Positions 21,934-33,433 of a DNA stretch of 64,000 nt are shown here, piece by piece. Where the stretch lies: contig NC_012879.2 of assembly GCF_000003195.3 (NCBI RefSeq), positions 34,463,505 to 34,527,504 on the forward strand, written 5' to 3'. The notes beneath the pieces were generated by a model. It had not been told where the DNA came from. It ran no database searches and worked only from the letters and a program-made list of their open reading frames with translations. Positions within the stretch are counted from its first letter, which is position 1, and each line of letters opens with the position of its first letter. This DNA comes from Sorghum bicolor. Its lineage: Eukaryota; Streptophyta; Magnoliopsida; Poales; Poaceae. Position numbers and translations under genes: made by a program.

Positions 21934-24900
21934 TTACAGCCCTCCCCCCTTACAAAAATCTCGTCCCGAGATTTGAAAGACATACCATTTTTCGTAGAAT
22001 GAGGGATAAGTTACTTGTAAATAGTCTTCCCTTTCCCAAGTGACATCTCTCTCATTTTGACGGTTCCACAAAACTCTAAAAAGTTTGATCACTCTCCCAC
22101 GAGTAACCCGTTCCTTGACATCAAGAACTTGCACAGGCTTTTCTTCATAAGATAGGTCTGACTGCAACTTGATATCTCTTGTTTCAACTCTCTCTTCGGG
22201 CACACGAAGACACTTCTTGAGTTGAGACACGTGGAATACAGGGAAAATAGCTCTCATTTCGGGAGGTAGTTGTACTTTGTAAGCTACCTTACCACTCTTC
22301 TCAATGATTTGGTAGGGACCCACATACCTAGGGGCAAGTTTTCTTTTAACACCAAAGCGATTTACTCCTTTCATGGGTGATACTTTTATGTACACAAAGT
22401 CACCTATTTCGAACTCGATTGGCTTTCTTCTTCGGTCAGCATAGCTTTTCTGCCTAGCTTGGGCAGCTCTCATGTGTTGCTGAATGATGAGAACTTGTTT
22501 CTCAGCTTCCTTGACGAAGTCAATTCCGTAGTACCTCCTTTCACCTGGTTCGACCCAGTTTAGAGGAGTTCTACATTTGCGGCCATACAAAGCTTCGAAA
22601 GGGGCCATTTGGATGCTTTCTTGATAACTATTATTGTAAGAGAATTCAGCTAACGGTAGCCATTTCTCCCATGCACCCTTGGAAGATATGACACATGCCC
22701 TCAACATATCCTCTAGAATTTGATTCACACGCTCAGTCTGACCGGAGGTTTGAGGATGATAGGCTGAACTGCGAACCAATTTTGTACCAAGGAGTGAATG
22801 CAGATGATCCCAAAAGCGAGCAGTGAACTGAGGGCCTCTATCAGAAATGATAGTGTGAGGCACTCCGTGCAATTTAATTATCTGAGAGAAGTACAACTCA
22901 GCATAGTCGGATGGCCGGTATGTAGAGTGTACAGGAATAAAATGAGCTGACTTGGTTAAACGGTCAACAATCACCCATATAGAATTGTGTCCTTTTTGAG
23001 TCAGGGGAAGTCCAACAATGAAATCCATGCTGATTTCTTCCCACTTCCAACCTGGAACCGACAAGGGTTGCAATAAACCTGCAGGTTTGAGGTGAACTGC
23101 CTTCACCCTGCAGAAAGTATCACACCTAGCAACATAAGCTGCTATCTCTTTCTTCATTTTGGTCCACCAGAAACGAGGTCTCAAGTCTTGGTACATTTTG
23201 CTACTCCCCGGATGAATGGACAACTTGGAAGAATGAGCTTCTTCTAAGATCTTGTTGCGTAGGTCACGGTCTTTGGGTACTACTAGTCGATTGTCAAACC
23301 ACAGTACACCATTCTCATCTACCCTGAAATGCTTGGTGTCTTGCTCTTGCATCTTTCTCTTGATATGAAAAATACCAGGATCAGATTTTTGGAGCTCTAT
23401 GATTTGACTCTCTAATGAGCAACTGACTATAATGTTGTGCAGGACCGCCGGATGCAATAAATTGAAGCCTTCCTCTAGGAGAGGTCTAACATGTTGTTTC
23501 CGACTGAGAGCATCAGCTACAACATTGGCTTTGCCTGGATGATAGTGTACTTCTAAATTGTAGTCTTTTATCAATTTTAGCCATCTTCTTTGTCTCATAT
23601 TCAGCTCGGGTTGTGTAAAGATATATTTGAGGCTCTTATGGTCAGTGTAAATGTGACAAAGATTACCCAACAGATAGTGTCTCCAGAGTTTCAATGCATG
23701 TACAACTGCTGCTAACTCTAGATCATGAGTAGGGTAGTTGGCTTCGTGTTTCCTCAGTTGCCGAGAAGCATAGGCAATAACTCGGCCTTCTTGCATAAGC
23801 ACAAAACCTAGGCCAGTGCCAGATGCATCACAAAAGACATCAAATGGCTTTTCAATGTCAGGTTGTGCCAAAACAGGAGCGGTGGTCAGCAAATGGCGTA
23901 GAGTGGTGAAAGCAACTTCACACTCCTCGGACCACACAAACTTCACATCTTTTTGCAGTAGCTTGGTCATAGGCTTAGCTATTTTGGAAAAGTCTGGAAT
24001 GAAGCGCCGATAATAAGCAGCTAGACCGAGAAAACTCCGAACCTCGTGCACTGAAGTCGGGGCCTTCCAGTCGAGAACCTCTTGCACCTTTGACGGGTCA
24101 ACAGAAATACCCTCTTCGGATAAAATATGGCCTAAGAAAGGCACTTTCTTCAGCCAAAACTCACACTTGCTGAACTTGGCATAGAGCTGATGTTCTCGCA
24201 ATCTAGTGAGTACAATCCGAAGGTGCTTCTCATGTTCTTGTGCATTTTCAGAATACACCAATATATCATCGATGAACACCACCACAAACTTATCCAGTTC
24301 AGGCATGAACACCGAATTCATCAGGTACATGAAATGAGCAGGGGCATTAGTCAGACCAAAGGACATGACTAAATACTCATACAACCCATACCTGGTAGAG
24401 AAAGCCCTTTTAGGAATGTCTTCAGGGCGGATCTTGATTTGATGATACCCACATCTTAGATCGATTTTGGAGAATACTTTGGCCTTGGCTAATTGATCAA
24501 ACAGGATATCAATGCGAGGTAGTGGATACTTGTTTTTGATAGTCACGGCATTCAGCGGACGATAGTCTACACACATACGTAGAGACTTGTCCTTCTTCTT
24601 GACAAAGAGAGCCGGACAACCCCATGCAGAAGAGCTAGGCCGAATAAGACCCTTCTCTAGGAGTCCTTGCAATTGCTTTTTCAACTCTGTCAATTCATTG
24701 GGTGGCATTCGATATGGCCTTCTAGAGATAGGTGCGGTACCCGGAATTAGATCAATTTTAAACTCAATGTCCCTGTCCGGTGGGAACCTAGGCAGATCCT
24801 CTAGAAAGACATCCGGAAACTCACACACTATTGGAATCTCTGCCACAGTGAGTGGTCTAATAGCATTAGTAGTGTGACGAATGTCATCGCTCTTGGGAAG

Positions 24901-26355
24901 TTGGACCAAGAAGGCTTCTTTGCCATCAGGCTCTCGCAACATCACTACCCTCGTAGAGGTGTCTATTAGTACCCCATTATTTTTCATCCAACTCATCCCT
25001 AAAATAACATCTATGCCCAAGCCCGGCAAAATTACCAGATTTGCTGAAAAGTTACGACCCTCAATAGCAATATTCACATCCTTCACTAATTGGTTTGTGG
25101 AAATTTGGTTACCAGCAGCACTAATGCAAAATTTCCCACTATCAAGGTCAATGACATGTTGCCCATGCTTAGATGCGAATGCTTGACTCATAAATGAATG
25201 TGAAGCTCCAGAATCAAATAAGACAACTACAGGGTGTTGATTTACATGGAACATACCAGCGGTGACAGCTTCACCCTCAGGGATTTCTTCAACAGTGGTG
25301 TAGTGCACACGACCTATACGGTTATTGCCTCCAAACGCGGCATTTCTCTTAGGATAAGGGCAATCTCTCGCCCAATGACCAACTTGCTTGCAATTGAAGC
25401 AGGGACGGTTATCAGGAGGATTCTTGGGACTTCCTTGACCCGTGGCACCTCTTGGGAGAGCAACTGTGAAGGACTTGCGAACTCCCGTCTTCACATTTGA
25501 CTTTTTCTGCGGCGGTCTGTACCTTGTCACAGCATTGGGTGGGCGATAGGCCGGTTTACTTGTCACTGGAGCCTTGGATTGTGAAGCACCTGCCTCATAG
25601 GCCCTCTTGCGGTTTTTGGACACGGCATACACAGCATTGGAGTTCTCTTGAGTCAATGCATCACTCACAAACTCATTAAAGGTGGTACTCTTGTTACCAG
25701 CCATGTTCTTGGACAACTTGGGTCTCAACCCTCTCTTGAAACTAGCGAGCTTCTTGACTTTAGTGTCAACCATCTCAAGAGCATAGCGAGACAAATTGTT
25801 AAAAGCATGAAGATACTCAGTCAAGCTTTTAGTGCCTTGCGTCAGATTTATGAACTCAGTGTGCTTGATAGTCATTAAGCCTTGTGGAATATAAGTGTTC
25901 CTGAAAGCAGTTGTGAACTGATCCCAGGTTACAACAGCATTGGCAGGTAAGCTGGTCCTGTAATGACTCCACCAGACACCTGCTTTGCCCTCCAACTGGT
26001 GGGCTGCATATTCCGCCTTCAGCTCTTCGGTTAACCTTAGCAAACGGAATTTCTGTTCAAGAGTGTTAAGCCACTCATCAGCTTCTAGAGGTTCAACAGC
26101 ATCCTTGAACAGTGGTGGTTTTGTGTCTTGGAAATCCTTGAAACTGCTGTACTGATTTGCCTCTCCGCCTTGGAGGACATGGCGACCACCCCGGTTCTGC
26201 TGCGCCATAGTCTGCATAGCCTCATTGAGCATACGCTGGCCCTCAACAAGAGCTGCCAATAGCTCAGTAGGCGTAGGCGGGGGAGGAGGTGGTGGCAGTG
26301 GCACCTCATTGTGACCGGAGCGAGTATTGCGAGCCGTCTGCACAAGGCATACCAA
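21934..26355 (-). CDS. B2 gag-pol polyprotein, intact 1473-codon frame (Del/Tekay chromovirus)
   Basis: A single open frame encodes capsid/nucleocapsid, protease, reverse transcriptase, RNase H and integrase for retrotransposition in cytoplasmic particles and the nucleus. Visible parts are a Pro-rich N-terminus, the gag domain (about 75-265), a CCHC knuckle (319-332), protease DSG (381-383), RT with FIDD (D696, D697), RNase H (D843), an HHCC finger, the integrase core D1111, D1172, E1208, and a chromodomain-like tail (about 1406-1448) expected to steer integration. Oddities: there is no ATG at the start (TTG; first in-frame ATG near codon 42); the HHCC second Cys is Phe1081, with a Cys beside it; and the last codons overlap the polypurine tract, with the stop TAA inside the LTR. 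It is probably the youngest-looking coding unit here. Activity is not shown. Confidence 0.93.
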   Translation of the reverse strand: MVCLVQTARNTRSGHNEVPLPPPPPPPTPTELLAALVEGQRMLNEAMQTMAQQNRGGRHVLQGGEANQYSSFKDFQDTKPPLFKDAVEPLEADEWLNTLEQKFRLLRLTEELKAEYAAHQLEGKAGVWWSHYRTSLPANAVVTWDQFTTAFRNTYIPQGLMTIKHTEFINLTQGTKSLTEYLHAFNNLSRYALEMVDTKVKKLASFKRGLRPKLSKNMAGNKSTTFNEFVSDALTQENSNAVYAVSKNRKRAYEAGASQSKAPVTSKPAYRPPNAVTRYRPPQKKSNVKTGVRKSFTVALPRGATGQGSPKNPPDNRPCFNCKQVGHWARDCPYPKRNAAFGGNNRIGRVHYTTVEEIPEGEAVTAGMFHVNQHPVVVLFDSGASHSFMSQAFASKHGQHVIDLDSGKFCISAAGNQISTNQLVKDVNIAIEGRNFSANLVILPGLGIDVILGMSWMKNNGVLIDTSTRVVMLREPDGKEAFLVQLPKSDDIRHTTNAIRPLTVAEIPIVCEFPDVFLEDLPRFPPDRDIEFKIDLIPGTAPISRRPYRMPPNELTELKKQLQGLLEKGLIRPSSSAWGCPALFVKKKDKSLRMCVDYRPLNAVTIKNKYPLPRIDILFDQLAKAKVFSKIDLRCGYHQIKIRPEDIPKRAFSTRYGLYEYLVMSFGLTNAPAHFMYLMNSVFMPELDKFVVVFIDDILVYSENAQEHEKHLRIVLTRLREHQLYAKFSKCEFWLKKVPFLGHILSEEGISVDPSKVQEVLDWKAPTSVHEVRSFLGLAAYYRRFIPDFSKIAKPMTKLLQKDVKFVWSEECEVAFTTLRHLLTTAPVLAQPDIEKPFDVFCDASGTGLGFVLMQEGRVIAYASRQLRKHEANYPTHDLELAAVVHALKLWRHYLLGNLCHIYTDHKSLKYIFTQPELNMRQRRWLKLIKDYNLEVHYHPGKANVVADALSRKQHVRPLLEEGFNLLHPAVLHNIIVSCSLESQIIELQKSDPGIFHIKRKMQEQDTKHFRVDENGVLWFDNRLVVPKDRDLRNKILEEAHSSKLSIHPGSSKMYQDLRPRFWWTKMKKEIAAYVARCDTFCRVKAVHLKPAGLLQPLSVPGWKWEEISMDFIVGLPLTQKGHNSIWVIVDRLTKSAHFIPVHSTYRPSDYAELYFSQIIKLHGVPHTIISDRGPQFTARFWDHLHSLLGTKLVRSSAYHPQTSGQTERVNQILEDMLRACVISSKGAWEKWLPLAEFSYNNSYQESIQMAPFEALYGRKCRTPLNWVEPGERRYYGIDFVKEAEKQVLIIQQHMRAAQARQKSYADRRRKPIEFEIGDFVYIKVSPMKGVNRFGVKRKLAPRYVGPYQIIEKSGKVAYKVQLPPEMRAIFPVFHVSQLKKCLRVPEERVETRDIKLQSDLSYEEKPVQVLDVKERVTRGRVIKLFRVLWNRQNERDVTWEREDYLQVTYPSFYEKWYVFQISGRDFCKGGGL
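21939..21951 (-). other. Polypurine tract of B2
   Basis: The minus strand AAGGGGGGAGGG precedes the LTR at 21938 and is translated as part of gag-pol. Confidence 0.8.
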
Positions 26356-26740
26356 GCGATTGTTTCAGGCGACAGATATAATTGTCATGAACTTCAATTG
26401 CTGCCATACGGAATTTAATGAAGTAAATTCACATAAATCAAGCCGCAATAATCCATGTACAATAAGAAGATATCTGCCATGACACTTGGTTATTCTCGCG
26501 ATCAATCACAGCCACAATTTCACAAAGGTTAAAGACATTGCAGAGAATTATTTAGGCTGAACATAAAACATGGAGCATCACAAATAAGTGCATAGGGTTA
26601 CATAGAGTCATTGTCACAACTTAAGGGTTTACAGGAGGGGCACCATGGCCAAATACCTAGAGTCTCAACTAAAATTCAGATTACATGTCCATTACATAAC
26701 GAGATGGAAACTGATACATGATCATAAAATCATTGCTAGG
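26356..26740 (-). other. B2 spacer between leader ORF and gag
   Basis: About 385 bp, near-identical to the B1 spacer, AT-rich, with no supported gene. Confidence 0.5.
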
Positions 26741-27663
26741 CTACATATCTTCCTCGGATTCTCCATTAGAAACGATGCCATCATCCTGATCTTCCTCACT
26801 AGGAGCTTCTTCATGATTAAAAGGGGCTGGATGTGGAATAGGATTTATGATATTATTTAAGCGGTGGACATCTAATTGCAGCTCAGCAATCCTAGTAATC
26901 AGCTCTTCCTCTCTTATTTCAGTATGGAACAAGGCTCTAACTCTAGCAGCTTCTCTATTTTCAGCCAAGCGCATAGCCTCATCTCTCTCTCTAGTCATTT
27001 GCATCATGCGGGCTTGTGCTTCATTGCGCTCTCTAACTGCGTTTGCAACTTGATTGCGGCGGGCTTGCAAAGCGGTGTGATAGTTTGGATTTCAGCTTGT
27101 GCATCCATAAAAGCCTTACGGTGCTTGCACACTCTCTTGCGCAGTTTGCGCTGCCCAACTTGTGCTTGTTGAAGCGCTAGCATGGCATCTATGTAGATGT
27201 CCAGGCGCACATAGTACAGCTTAAGTACCGCTAGCATGGCACTCATGGCAGGGCTAGAGCTATACCCTAGCAAGGTTTCTCTCAGCTCTAAAGACTCATT
27301 CCCAACCTGGGACACAAATGTGTCAGTCACACTCACTGTGGGAACGGATCCCGCTGGGCCATTCACTAGCTCATCACCATGCTCTTGGCAAATCTCTAGC
27401 AAAACCTCCAGGGCTGCTACCTGGGCACCCTCCCAAGGAGTTTGGCCATCACAGTCAACTAACCAACCTAGCCACTGTGGGTTATTTGGACAAGGGGGAA
27501 CTGTAATTTGGACATCTACCCAAGGTAAGGCCCCTGCATGCTCGGCCTCGGTCCAAGTGTACTTAGGTGGTTCCTCATATCCAACTGAACTTAGCACCCT
27601 CCACTACAAAGTAGGAGTGCCAAACATGTCCAGGAAAGTCTCACTCGCGTGCGGGGCTGCCAT
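26741..27663 (-). pseudogene. B2 leader ORF upstream of gag (unknown function, degenerate)
   Basis: The counterpart of the B1 leader ORF: ATG at 27663-27661 directly after CTTTCTACAG, an early in-frame TAG, a 197-codon open stretch (27597-27004), then a frame change into a 109-codon Arg/Glu-rich stretch (27070-26741). The amino-acid changes against B1 are few (for example Ile/Leu, His/Gln, Arg/Cys). Stop and frame change are shared with B1. Confidence 0.55.
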
Positions 27664-28594
27664 CTGTAGAAAGACCACATTTGAGTAAGGGAGATTAATT
27701 ACAAGGAGAGATAAAGAATCGTATTTTCAGAATTTAATACCCAAGTATTGCATAAAGAATTTATGAATGATTCATGATGCGTGCACGTTCCATACGTCCT
27801 TTCCATCCCTAGAAGAAAGTTCTAACGGTATAGTCGGTGGCATACATACGTGCACTCTTTATACGCATCTACACGGTCTAAACGTTTCGTTGTTAGTGTA
27901 CCTGTAGAAGATTCCATTTCAGCCCAGCCCCACAATAGTATAAATGCAGAAATGTAAAACCAATTATCAACAATCAAGCTAGGTACTCCGATATATATTC
28001 CCGAACATATATCACAGCACGCTACCCATTTTGGATACATCCACCTATACATCAAATATGTATACCTGGCTACACCTACTACCCACAATTAAGTACCTTC
28101 ATATATACATGTGTGAAACATGTAAATATTCCAGTAACCATAGCTAACACTCCCCTAGACCGACGGTTGGACGGTCATGCTCTCACAGCTCACACTTACC
28201 GTAGCGTAGAGGCATATAGATCCATACATTACCACTCAAGCAAGTGGCATCCATACAATTTCACGCCGTATGGACGACGAAAGAAAACAAACAAGCTTAC
28301 CATGGCGTAGAGGTATGTGATCCATTCATTACCACTTAAGTAAGCGGTAACCATATAATTACACGCCAAATGGACGACGAAAGGAGAAACCCCCATGTTA
28401 GTAATATTAAGCCACCTAGCAGTCCTTATATGGGCATAAAGGGCATGACCACTGGCATGGTATAAGTTATCAAAACCTTTTTAAAACAACCCTATTTATA
28501 ACCTAATTTGCCAAATTAGTTTGAGAAAACCAAATTCATTTGTTTTCAAATACATCTATGATGGTTATATGCTTAATCTTGCTCTGATGCCAGC
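27664..28594 (-). other. B2 leader: tandem repeat, donor-like sites, primer site
   Basis: It contains the ~100-bp tandem repeat at 28196-28388, with GGTAAG motifs in each unit, and the tRNA-Met-type primer site TGGCATCAGAGC starting at 28592 on the minus strand. A possible intron runs from 28199 to 27664. No other coding content is supported. Confidence 0.6.
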
Positions 28595-28954
28595 TGTAAC
28601 AGAACCGTCCAATTTATAAGAATTCAAGTGAATTAGCGACCACTGAGGCAGTCAAGCCAATGGACTTGAACCCATACAAACCCGGTAGTCCGACGAAATC
28701 TCAAAAGACCTCGATTCAACCAACATACAACCAAGATCGTACATGATCAAGCATCACCATCACAGATTACAACATCCATCACAGAACATAGTTTTACATC
28801 ACATCAGAGTTTAAAAGAGGTTATTACAACCATCACAGTAGCGGAAACAAAAGTAGTTTTGAAACAACACCAACAGTTATATTACATGCCAGCTCTATGG
28901 TCAAGTCCCAACAAAAGCATAACTGAAGATAAAGAAGGTGATCACGCCCATGAT

Positions 28955-29016
28955 CTACTCATCATCCGCAGCTGGGTGATGACAGTTAGCGCAATAGCCG
29001 TGATAGACGACATCAT
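28955..29016 (-). CDS. Terminal exon-like block of the LTR ORF (right LTR)
   Basis: 62 nt ending in TAG after a CTGTTGCAG acceptor, with frame and length conserved. Confidence 0.55.
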
Positions 29017-30130
29017 CTGCAACAGGGGTAAATAAAACCCCGAGTACGAGAATGTACTCAGCTAGACTTACCCGTCATAAACCAGAAATAAAGTGACACC
29101 AAGGAGTATGCAAGGCTGATCTGTGTGGACTGGTTTGACTCACCTTTTGCATAAAAGCATTTGTTGTAAATAATTCATGTATTATATTTCAGCAGCAAGT
29201 TCATCACTTAGCAACTATCCACTAGATTAGCACCAACTCTAAGCATACACTTGAGTCTTTAAGCATTACAATAATAACCGTATCCGGATTATCACATAGC
29301 CATCATCATTCTCATCATAACCATTAAGTTTATTTAGTGAATTCTACGTTGCCGCTGCCCAAGTCAAGTTCTCACTATCCGGGAGAGACGGCGATTCGAA
29401 TCGATTCCTATCCAGCTGGAGGGGTATTCCTAACACTCACCCAAGCATACTTCATGATGGCAGCTCGGATCACCTTTAGCACAACTCCGGACCAATTCGC
29501 GGGTCCGTACGGCGCCGCACCCCAGGGACCGCCAATCTGCCAGGGTCAGGACTCTAACCTTACACCTCGGTCTTACGCCATTGACTCCCCGCACATCCTT
29601 GCTACCAACCGGGGTGCGCACTTGAACCGAACGGGGTATCCGGCTGGAGATGCACTCGTAGGCTTCGCGGTCGGAACGACTTATCCGGCCAACTAAGTGA
29701 TAGGCATGCGTTCAACATGACACGGGGACGTACAGCGATTTGGTCCTTAAACGACACAGACGGGGATAGATTAACACCCAAGACCTCCATGCCTTGTTGC
29801 TGCACTATCGTCATCCCGCCCGGTCTCAAGTTCATTATTAGCACATGGTTATTTCCACGATAGCAAATATAGCCAACCGTGATCATCATCCACCTATCTC
29901 TCGCAGGTGACAGGAAATCACCCGGCTTCTACCGAGCTAAGCATAGCTAAGCAATACTTCGAACCTGGACCTACTTTGGTGAGGTATGCGGTGGACAAGG
30001 TAGTCATTATGCAGCAAGGGTGTCATATCAACGCCTACCACTTAATGCATCAATATATATAACCATAGTCAATTGATAACTGAACAGAATTAACAAAATA
30101 GTAGGAGGCTTATAATGCTCCGGGGCTTGC

Positions 30131-30268
30131 CTTCAACGTAGGTAGAGGGACGGTGGTCAGGGCACTCCGGCAAATCCTCCTCCTCCTCAGCTCCTTGAGG
30201 TAGTTCCACTTGCTGTCCTTCCGGCTCCGGCAGCTCGAACTCCAGCACCGTTACTCCCTTGGGTACAC
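30131..30268 (-). CDS. Acidic exon-like block of the LTR ORF (right LTR)
   Basis: 138 nt with a conserved CATAG acceptor and GAAG|GCAAGC donor motif, near-identical to the middle LTR copy. Confidence 0.55.
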
Positions 30269-33099
30269 CTATGTATGCATGACAAGGAAATGAATATAGA
30301 GAATGCACATATGATGTATGATGTCATGATGAGGAGCCAAAGGAATATAAAACAAGGTATAGCATGAGCATAACTTCTAAGATTAAGTGAATCATGGATT
30401 AACAAGTAAGTGCATACTTCTTTTCTGGTAGAGAGACTAAATAGACAAGTTAAACAAGTCCTAGCTACTCTTACCCAGTCACTGGTTTAATAGGCAAACC
30501 AACCAGTCACAAGTTCCAGCTATAACTCGAGTATCACTTAACCAAATTAAGCAAGTAAGCACTTTCTGGAAAGCTTAATAAATTGTCTACAATTTACTTT
30601 TAGACATCCCAGCATGATTCCCAACCGAAATATGCTAAGGCATACAAAGTTGGCTGGCTGCTCTGGAAATTCCAGAGAGCAAGCACTTTGTAGCAGCTAC
30701 TTGAAATATGCATAACTTTCAAACTACTCAACCAAATGTCATGAAATTTGGACACAAAGTAGATCAGTAAGTTAGCTACAAGTTTGTTGTAGACAAGTTT
30801 CCCAGAAAACACAATCTTCACATAGCTCTTAATCAATTGCCATCAGCTGTACAGAAATGCTCTAGGAAAGGCAAAAATAGCTAAAATAATATTTTGCACA
30901 TATTGAGAATATATCACAGGGATAAACCAATTGCAACAATAGATAGAACATATCTAAGAAACACCAGAAAACATCATGGCATGGTCTAAAACTATTTATA
31001 TCATCACCTTTTCCATTTGTTTAATTATTAAGGTGATTTAATGAACATATACTCTAATTGTTCGAAAAATCCTAAGAAAATTATAGCAAGCTACTTTTGC
31101 TAACATAAGATCACTGTAAAATTTTCAGAACATTTGCACATAAACGTTGTGAGGTATAAAAATAACAAGCTAGTAAAGGCATGCAAGGCATAAATGTGAA
31201 ACCCTATCAAAAAGTGTCAAACAATAGATTTCAGATTTTTCCTAGCTTTGTCCACACATAAGTACAACACTCTTTCACCATAAAAGGAGTTATACTTTAA
31301 TTATCAAAAATACCACAAGATTCTCCTATTTAAGCAAGGATTAATTTTAGCTTCCCAACCGGGCTTCCAAAAATCATGAAAATTTTATCAGAGCCCAATC
31401 ATAACATAAGTAACAACTCCCCAAATTTGCATGGTCAGCAGATCAATAGATCTCAAGATAAAATTACCCACTGAAAATCCAAGATTAATTTATATCTATT
31501 TATTTCTGCAAAAACATGGCATGTTTCATATTTTTATTAAAAACTAGAATTCTGCTGGAACCTAGTAAAATTGGAATCACCACATTTGGATCTCTAAAAC
31601 TCCAGATATGAATTTTACAAAAACAGCTTTGGCTCTGCACAACAGTGAACCAGAGGGGGTGACACAGAGAGACTGACATCCGGGACCCACGCGTCAGTGA
31701 AACGGGGACAGGGGAGATGCTCGTCGCCGGCGAAGCTCGATGACGACGAGGTCTCGGCCGGATCTAAGGGCACCTACGTGTTCCTCTCGTCAAGGCGACT
31801 CTGTTGACCTACTTTACGCGTGCACTACTGGACTCTAGGGTGCTCGTCGTCGGGAATGGCGGAGCGGCGGCGCTGCGCGGCGATACGCCGGCGGATCCAG
31901 GCAATGGCGACGCGGTAGAGCGTCATGCTGAGCATCAGTGAACCGAGGGGAAGCGATAGGAACAAGAATGGAGGGAAATGGTGGAGCAGAGAGGCCTGAC
32001 CACGTTGCCGGTGAGCTCGAGCGGAACTCCGGGGAGGAAGAACTGCTCGGAGCTCGGCAATGCCGCCTTACCCGTGCTCGACAGTGGCCAAGGAGGTGAC
32101 GCCAAGGTAGAGGAGGCTCTGGCGAAGCTTTTGGCGGGCTGGCTTGGCCGGAGACGGCGAGAAGAGCTCGGGCGACGCGGCCGTTCCACGGCGGAGCTCG
32201 CCAAGGCGAAATGGAGAAGGGAGAGAGCGCTGGAGAGGCGAAATGAGGACGGCCGGGGCTCGGGGTGGCGTCGTGGCGTCCAAGTGAAGGCGCCGGGGCT
32301 GACAGGCGGGGTCGCCATCGACGTACGGCCGCCACGGGTCATCCCCGCGTCGGCCGGCCGGCGACTGACGAAACTGAATCGCACGATTCAGTTGTCGTCG
32401 ACCGTGTCTGAAACCCAAAGTTCACCGGCGTTTTACTCTCAGCTCACTCGATGGTTTTGGCTCAAACTTGTTCCTTTGGATAGAGCTACACGAGTTCTAC
32501 AACTTTGATTACAAGACCAAAGTCTAACTCGGTCTGGATTTCAAACTACAAAGCTCCCAACAACCCTTGGTCGAAACTGCGTGATCCAACACTTAGCCAA
32601 ATTCGGCTAAGTATGAAATCAGCCCTGATTTTTGGCTTGTGAGCAATTTTTGGATGTGTTCTAAGCTTTTTCATAAAAAGTCATCAACATAACTTTTGTA
32701 GCTTATAAAATTCTCTACAACTTTGCTTCAGGTGCCAAAGACATGCAAGGTATCTAACATCACTTTCATAAAACATCTTTGAAAAGAGGTCTAGGAGTCA
32801 AAACAAGCCATTCTAGGTTTAACCCTAACCTAGGGGCATTTTTGGCCAAAACCTTCAACATGGACTTTGCTCCAAATGATATTCTAGACATGATTGAAGT
32901 ATTTTGGAAGACAATGTACATTTATTTGCATTGGTTACCCCTTATAGTTACTCAATTCAAGTCACACAAGCAATTCAATCATACATGGTATACATAAGAG
33001 GACATGTGATCATGATAGATGCTTATGAATGAGCATGATGATGCTTATGTTGATGCAATGCTCATGGTTAACATGCAAGCTAACACTAGGAGTGTTACA

Positions 33100-33104
33100 G
33101 TGAT
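33100..33104. repeat. Target site duplication of element B, right copy (GTGAT)
   Basis: An exact copy of 6190-6194, directly after the B terminus GTTACA. Confidence 0.95.
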
Positions 33105-33433
33105 CATCTTCTTTATCTTCAGTTGTGCTTTTGTTGGGTTGACCGTGGAACTGGCATGTAATTTGAACTGAGTGTGGGTGATGTTTAAAACTACTTTGTT
33201 TCCGCTACCAAACTGGTTTGTAATAACCTTGCTTAAACTCTGATGTGATGTAAAACTATGTTCTGTGATGGCGATGCTTGATCATGTACGATCTTGGTTG
33301 TATGTTGGTTGAATCGAGGACTTTTGAGATTTCGTCGGACTACCGGGTTTATATGGGTTCAAGTCCATTGGCTTGACTGCTTTCGTGGTCGCTAATTCAC
33401 TTGAATTCTTATAAATTGGACGGTTCTGCTACA
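33105..33433 (+). repeat. 3' LTR of element A, remaining end
   Basis: It continues the LTR from 6194 (the counterpart in the B LTRs reads the same way on the minus strand) and ends GGTTCTGCTACA at 33433, one substitution from GTTACA in B. The gag frame of element C follows immediately. Confidence 0.9.

Larger units (their letters stand above)
17427..21938 (-). repeat. Middle LTR of element B, shared by B1 and B2
   Basis: 4512 bp, TGTAAC to GTTACA on the minus strand. It serves as 5' LTR for B1 (primer site at 17424) and 3' LTR for B2 (polypurine tract from 21939). It has no target duplication of its own. Confidence 0.93.
6195..33099 (-). mobile_element. Element B: tandem Del/Tekay chromovirus, LTR-internal-LTR-internal-LTR
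   Basis: Three same-orientation LTRs (6195-10771, 17427-21938, 28595-33099) enclose two complete internal regions, each with primer site, leader, extra ORF, gag-pol and polypurine tract. The repeat period is about 11.17 kb. The whole 26.9-kb unit is bounded by TGTAAC/GTTACA and one GTGAT target duplication, so it behaves as a single insertion. The likely origin is unequal recombination between LTRs after insertion. One 100-base assembly gap lies in the left LTR. Confidence 0.9.
28595..33099 (-). repeat. Right (5') LTR of element B
   Basis: 4505 bp with TGTAAC/GTTACA ends, directly followed by the GTGAT target duplication at 33100. It is near-identical to the other two LTRs, with small deletions such as a loss of a few bases near 31271. 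Confidence 0.93.
1..33433 (+). mobile_element. Element A: Del/Tekay-type Ty3/gypsy chromovirus, 3' part, interrupted by element B
   Basis: The visible parts are the end of pol (1-2097), a polypurine tract and the 3' LTR (2120-6194 resuming at 33105-33433). The LTR starts TGTAAC and ends GCTACA, and is split by element B at a GTGAT target duplication. The 5' half lies left of the window. On the right, A ends inside the gag frame of element C, so A itself is an insertion into C. Assignment to the Del/Tekay chromoviruses rests on the RT-RNaseH-INT order, a C-terminal chromodomain-like segment and a >4 kb LTR, all known of that lineage. Confidence 0.9.

Noticed and set aside
6195..33099. Possibility that the tandem is simply a duplicated contig
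   Set aside because: B1 and B2 differ by four stops and many scattered substitutions, and the outer GTGAT duplication is clean. It remains a caution because of the N gap, not the preferred reading.
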